A DNA stretch of 6,012 nt from Propionibacteriales bacterium. GTDB taxonomy: Bacteria; Actinomycetota; Actinomycetes; Propionibacteriales; Propionibacteriaceae. A model generated the notes under the pieces. The model was not told where the DNA came from. It did not search any database and saw only the letters and a program-made list of their open reading frames with translations. Positions 5,764 through 6,012 of the stretch are shown here, piece after piece (the stretch's first letter is position 1; the number at the start of each line of letters is the position of its first letter). The position numbers were made by a program, and so were the translations under genes. The stretch lies in the NCBI GenBank assembly GCA_017882655.1, contig JADGPB010000165.1, positions 1-6,012 of the forward strand, given 5' to 3'.

Positions 5764-5926
5764 ACATCAAGTCTGCCCTATTCGTAGGAGAGGTCTCTTA
5801 CTCACAGCCCGAGCGACATGCCCCTGCTAGTACGATCCTGCGGGGGATGGGCCTCCGGACAGCATGGCTGGCACGGCAGGCACGGCCTGCGAAGTTGAGC
5901 TCTGGCTGACAAATCGAGGAAGTCAC
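5764..5926. promoter_or_regulatory. Divergent intergenic region between RDD gene and kinase gene
   Basis: Both promoters should lie in these 163 bases. On the plus strand TACGAT (5831-5836) matches the TANNAT -10 pattern and would give a leader of about 85 bases for the kinase, but no good -35 is seen at normal spacing. On the minus strand TACGAA (5786-5781) is a weaker candidate for the RDD gene. A perfect 6-bp hairpin GCAGGC-ACG-GCCTGC (5876-5890) overlaps a 9-bp tandem repeat (GGCACGGCA at 5870, GGCACGGCC at 5879) in the putative kinase leader. Confidence 0.4.
5916..5920 (+). promoter_or_regulatory. Ribosome binding site of the kinase gene
   Basis: GAGGA lies six bases before the GTG at 5927. 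It decides the start, since no ATG or GTG in the same frame occurs within the preceding 30 bases and the kinase sequence begins directly after it. Confidence 0.7.
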
Positions 5927-6012
5927 GTGGACAAGATCGGTCGCTACCGACTGACCCAGCGCATCGGCGCCGGGTCGTTCGCGACCGTCTGGAAGGGCCG
6001 CGACGACGAGCT
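5927..6012 (+). CDS. Serine/threonine protein kinase, N-terminus only (3' cut by window edge)
   Basis: The 28 visible codons start VDKIGRYRLTQRIGAGSFATVWKG. 'IGRYRL..RIGAGSFATVWKG' matches the opening of bacterial Hanks-type (Pkn) Ser/Thr kinases. The first strand is followed by the glycine-rich ATP-binding loop G-x-G-x-F-x-x-V at residues 14-21. The catalytic Lys, the HRD and DFG motifs and any transmembrane or extracellular sensor part lie beyond the window. The GTG start is supported by GAGGA six bases upstream. The gene is divergent from the DUF2510-RDD gene, with 163 bases between starts. 'GAGSFATV' also resembles eukaryotic-like Atg1/ULK-type openings, but within bacteria this is an ordinary variant. 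The family assignment is good despite the short length; substrate and pathway are unknown. Confidence 0.8.
   Translation, partial: MDKIGRYRLTQRIGAGSFATVWKGRDDE

Noticed and set aside
4835..5770. The malQ frame stays open upstream through the entire RDD gene, giving an apparent 1034-residue ORF.
   Set aside because: The extension is Arg/Pro/Ala-rich with no recognisable domain, overlaps a gene with clear DUF2510 and RDD motifs, and MalQ begins naturally at the ATG at 4834. Long open shadow frames are expected in GC-rich DNA.
5818..5898. A 26-codon ORF (start MPLLVRSCGG) in the divergent intergenic region.
   Set aside because: No Shine-Dalgarno precedes its ATG, the putative -10 TACGAT lies inside it, and its composition is unremarkable.

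Overview
The window is GC-rich DNA (roughly two-thirds G+C by eye) with strong third-position GC bias, GTG starts, a DUF2510-RDD membrane protein, an actinobacterial-type MalQ and a Pkn-type kinase start. Together these point to an actinomycete. Family level (for example Nocardioidaceae) is only a guess.

Layout, left to right. Positions 1-1724 (+) hold a two-gene NAD-salvage operon: the 3' part of pncB (nicotinate phosphoribosyltransferase, cut by the window edge), then, after one base, a complete pncA (nicotinamidase). PncA turns nicotinamide into nicotinate and PncB turns nicotinate into NaMN, so the pair is the entry to the Preiss-Handler route. Positions 1725-1961 are non-coding and unusually structured. 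A long stem with a long loop (1730-1803) is followed by a 90-bp dyad (1831-1920) with 21-bp perfect outer arms and 10-bp perfect inner arms on exactly the same symmetry axis. Positions 1962-2513 (+) encode a small P-loop kinase-like protein of the adenylate kinase/FlaR-like type, apparently leaderless. Positions 2514-2665 separate convergent genes and carry a 32-bp-arm inverted repeat built from four copies of a 12-bp motif, probably a bidirectional terminator.

Positions 2666-4834 (-) encode malQ (4-alpha-glucanotransferase, GH77), and 4969-5763 (-) a DUF2510-RDD membrane protein just upstream in the same direction. A short GC hairpin lies between them, so they may be transcribed separately. 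A 163-bp divergent intergenic region follows. From 5927 (+) the first 28 codons of a serine/threonine protein kinase run off the window.

The genes belong to ordinary families (NAD salvage, a small NTPase, maltodextrin metabolism, a membrane protein and a signalling kinase). I see no defence system, mobile element, CRISPR array or RNA gene that I can name. The unusual content is in the intergenic DNA, especially the common-axis nested dyad at 1831-1920, and in a strong excess of the hexamer CGTACG across the window.
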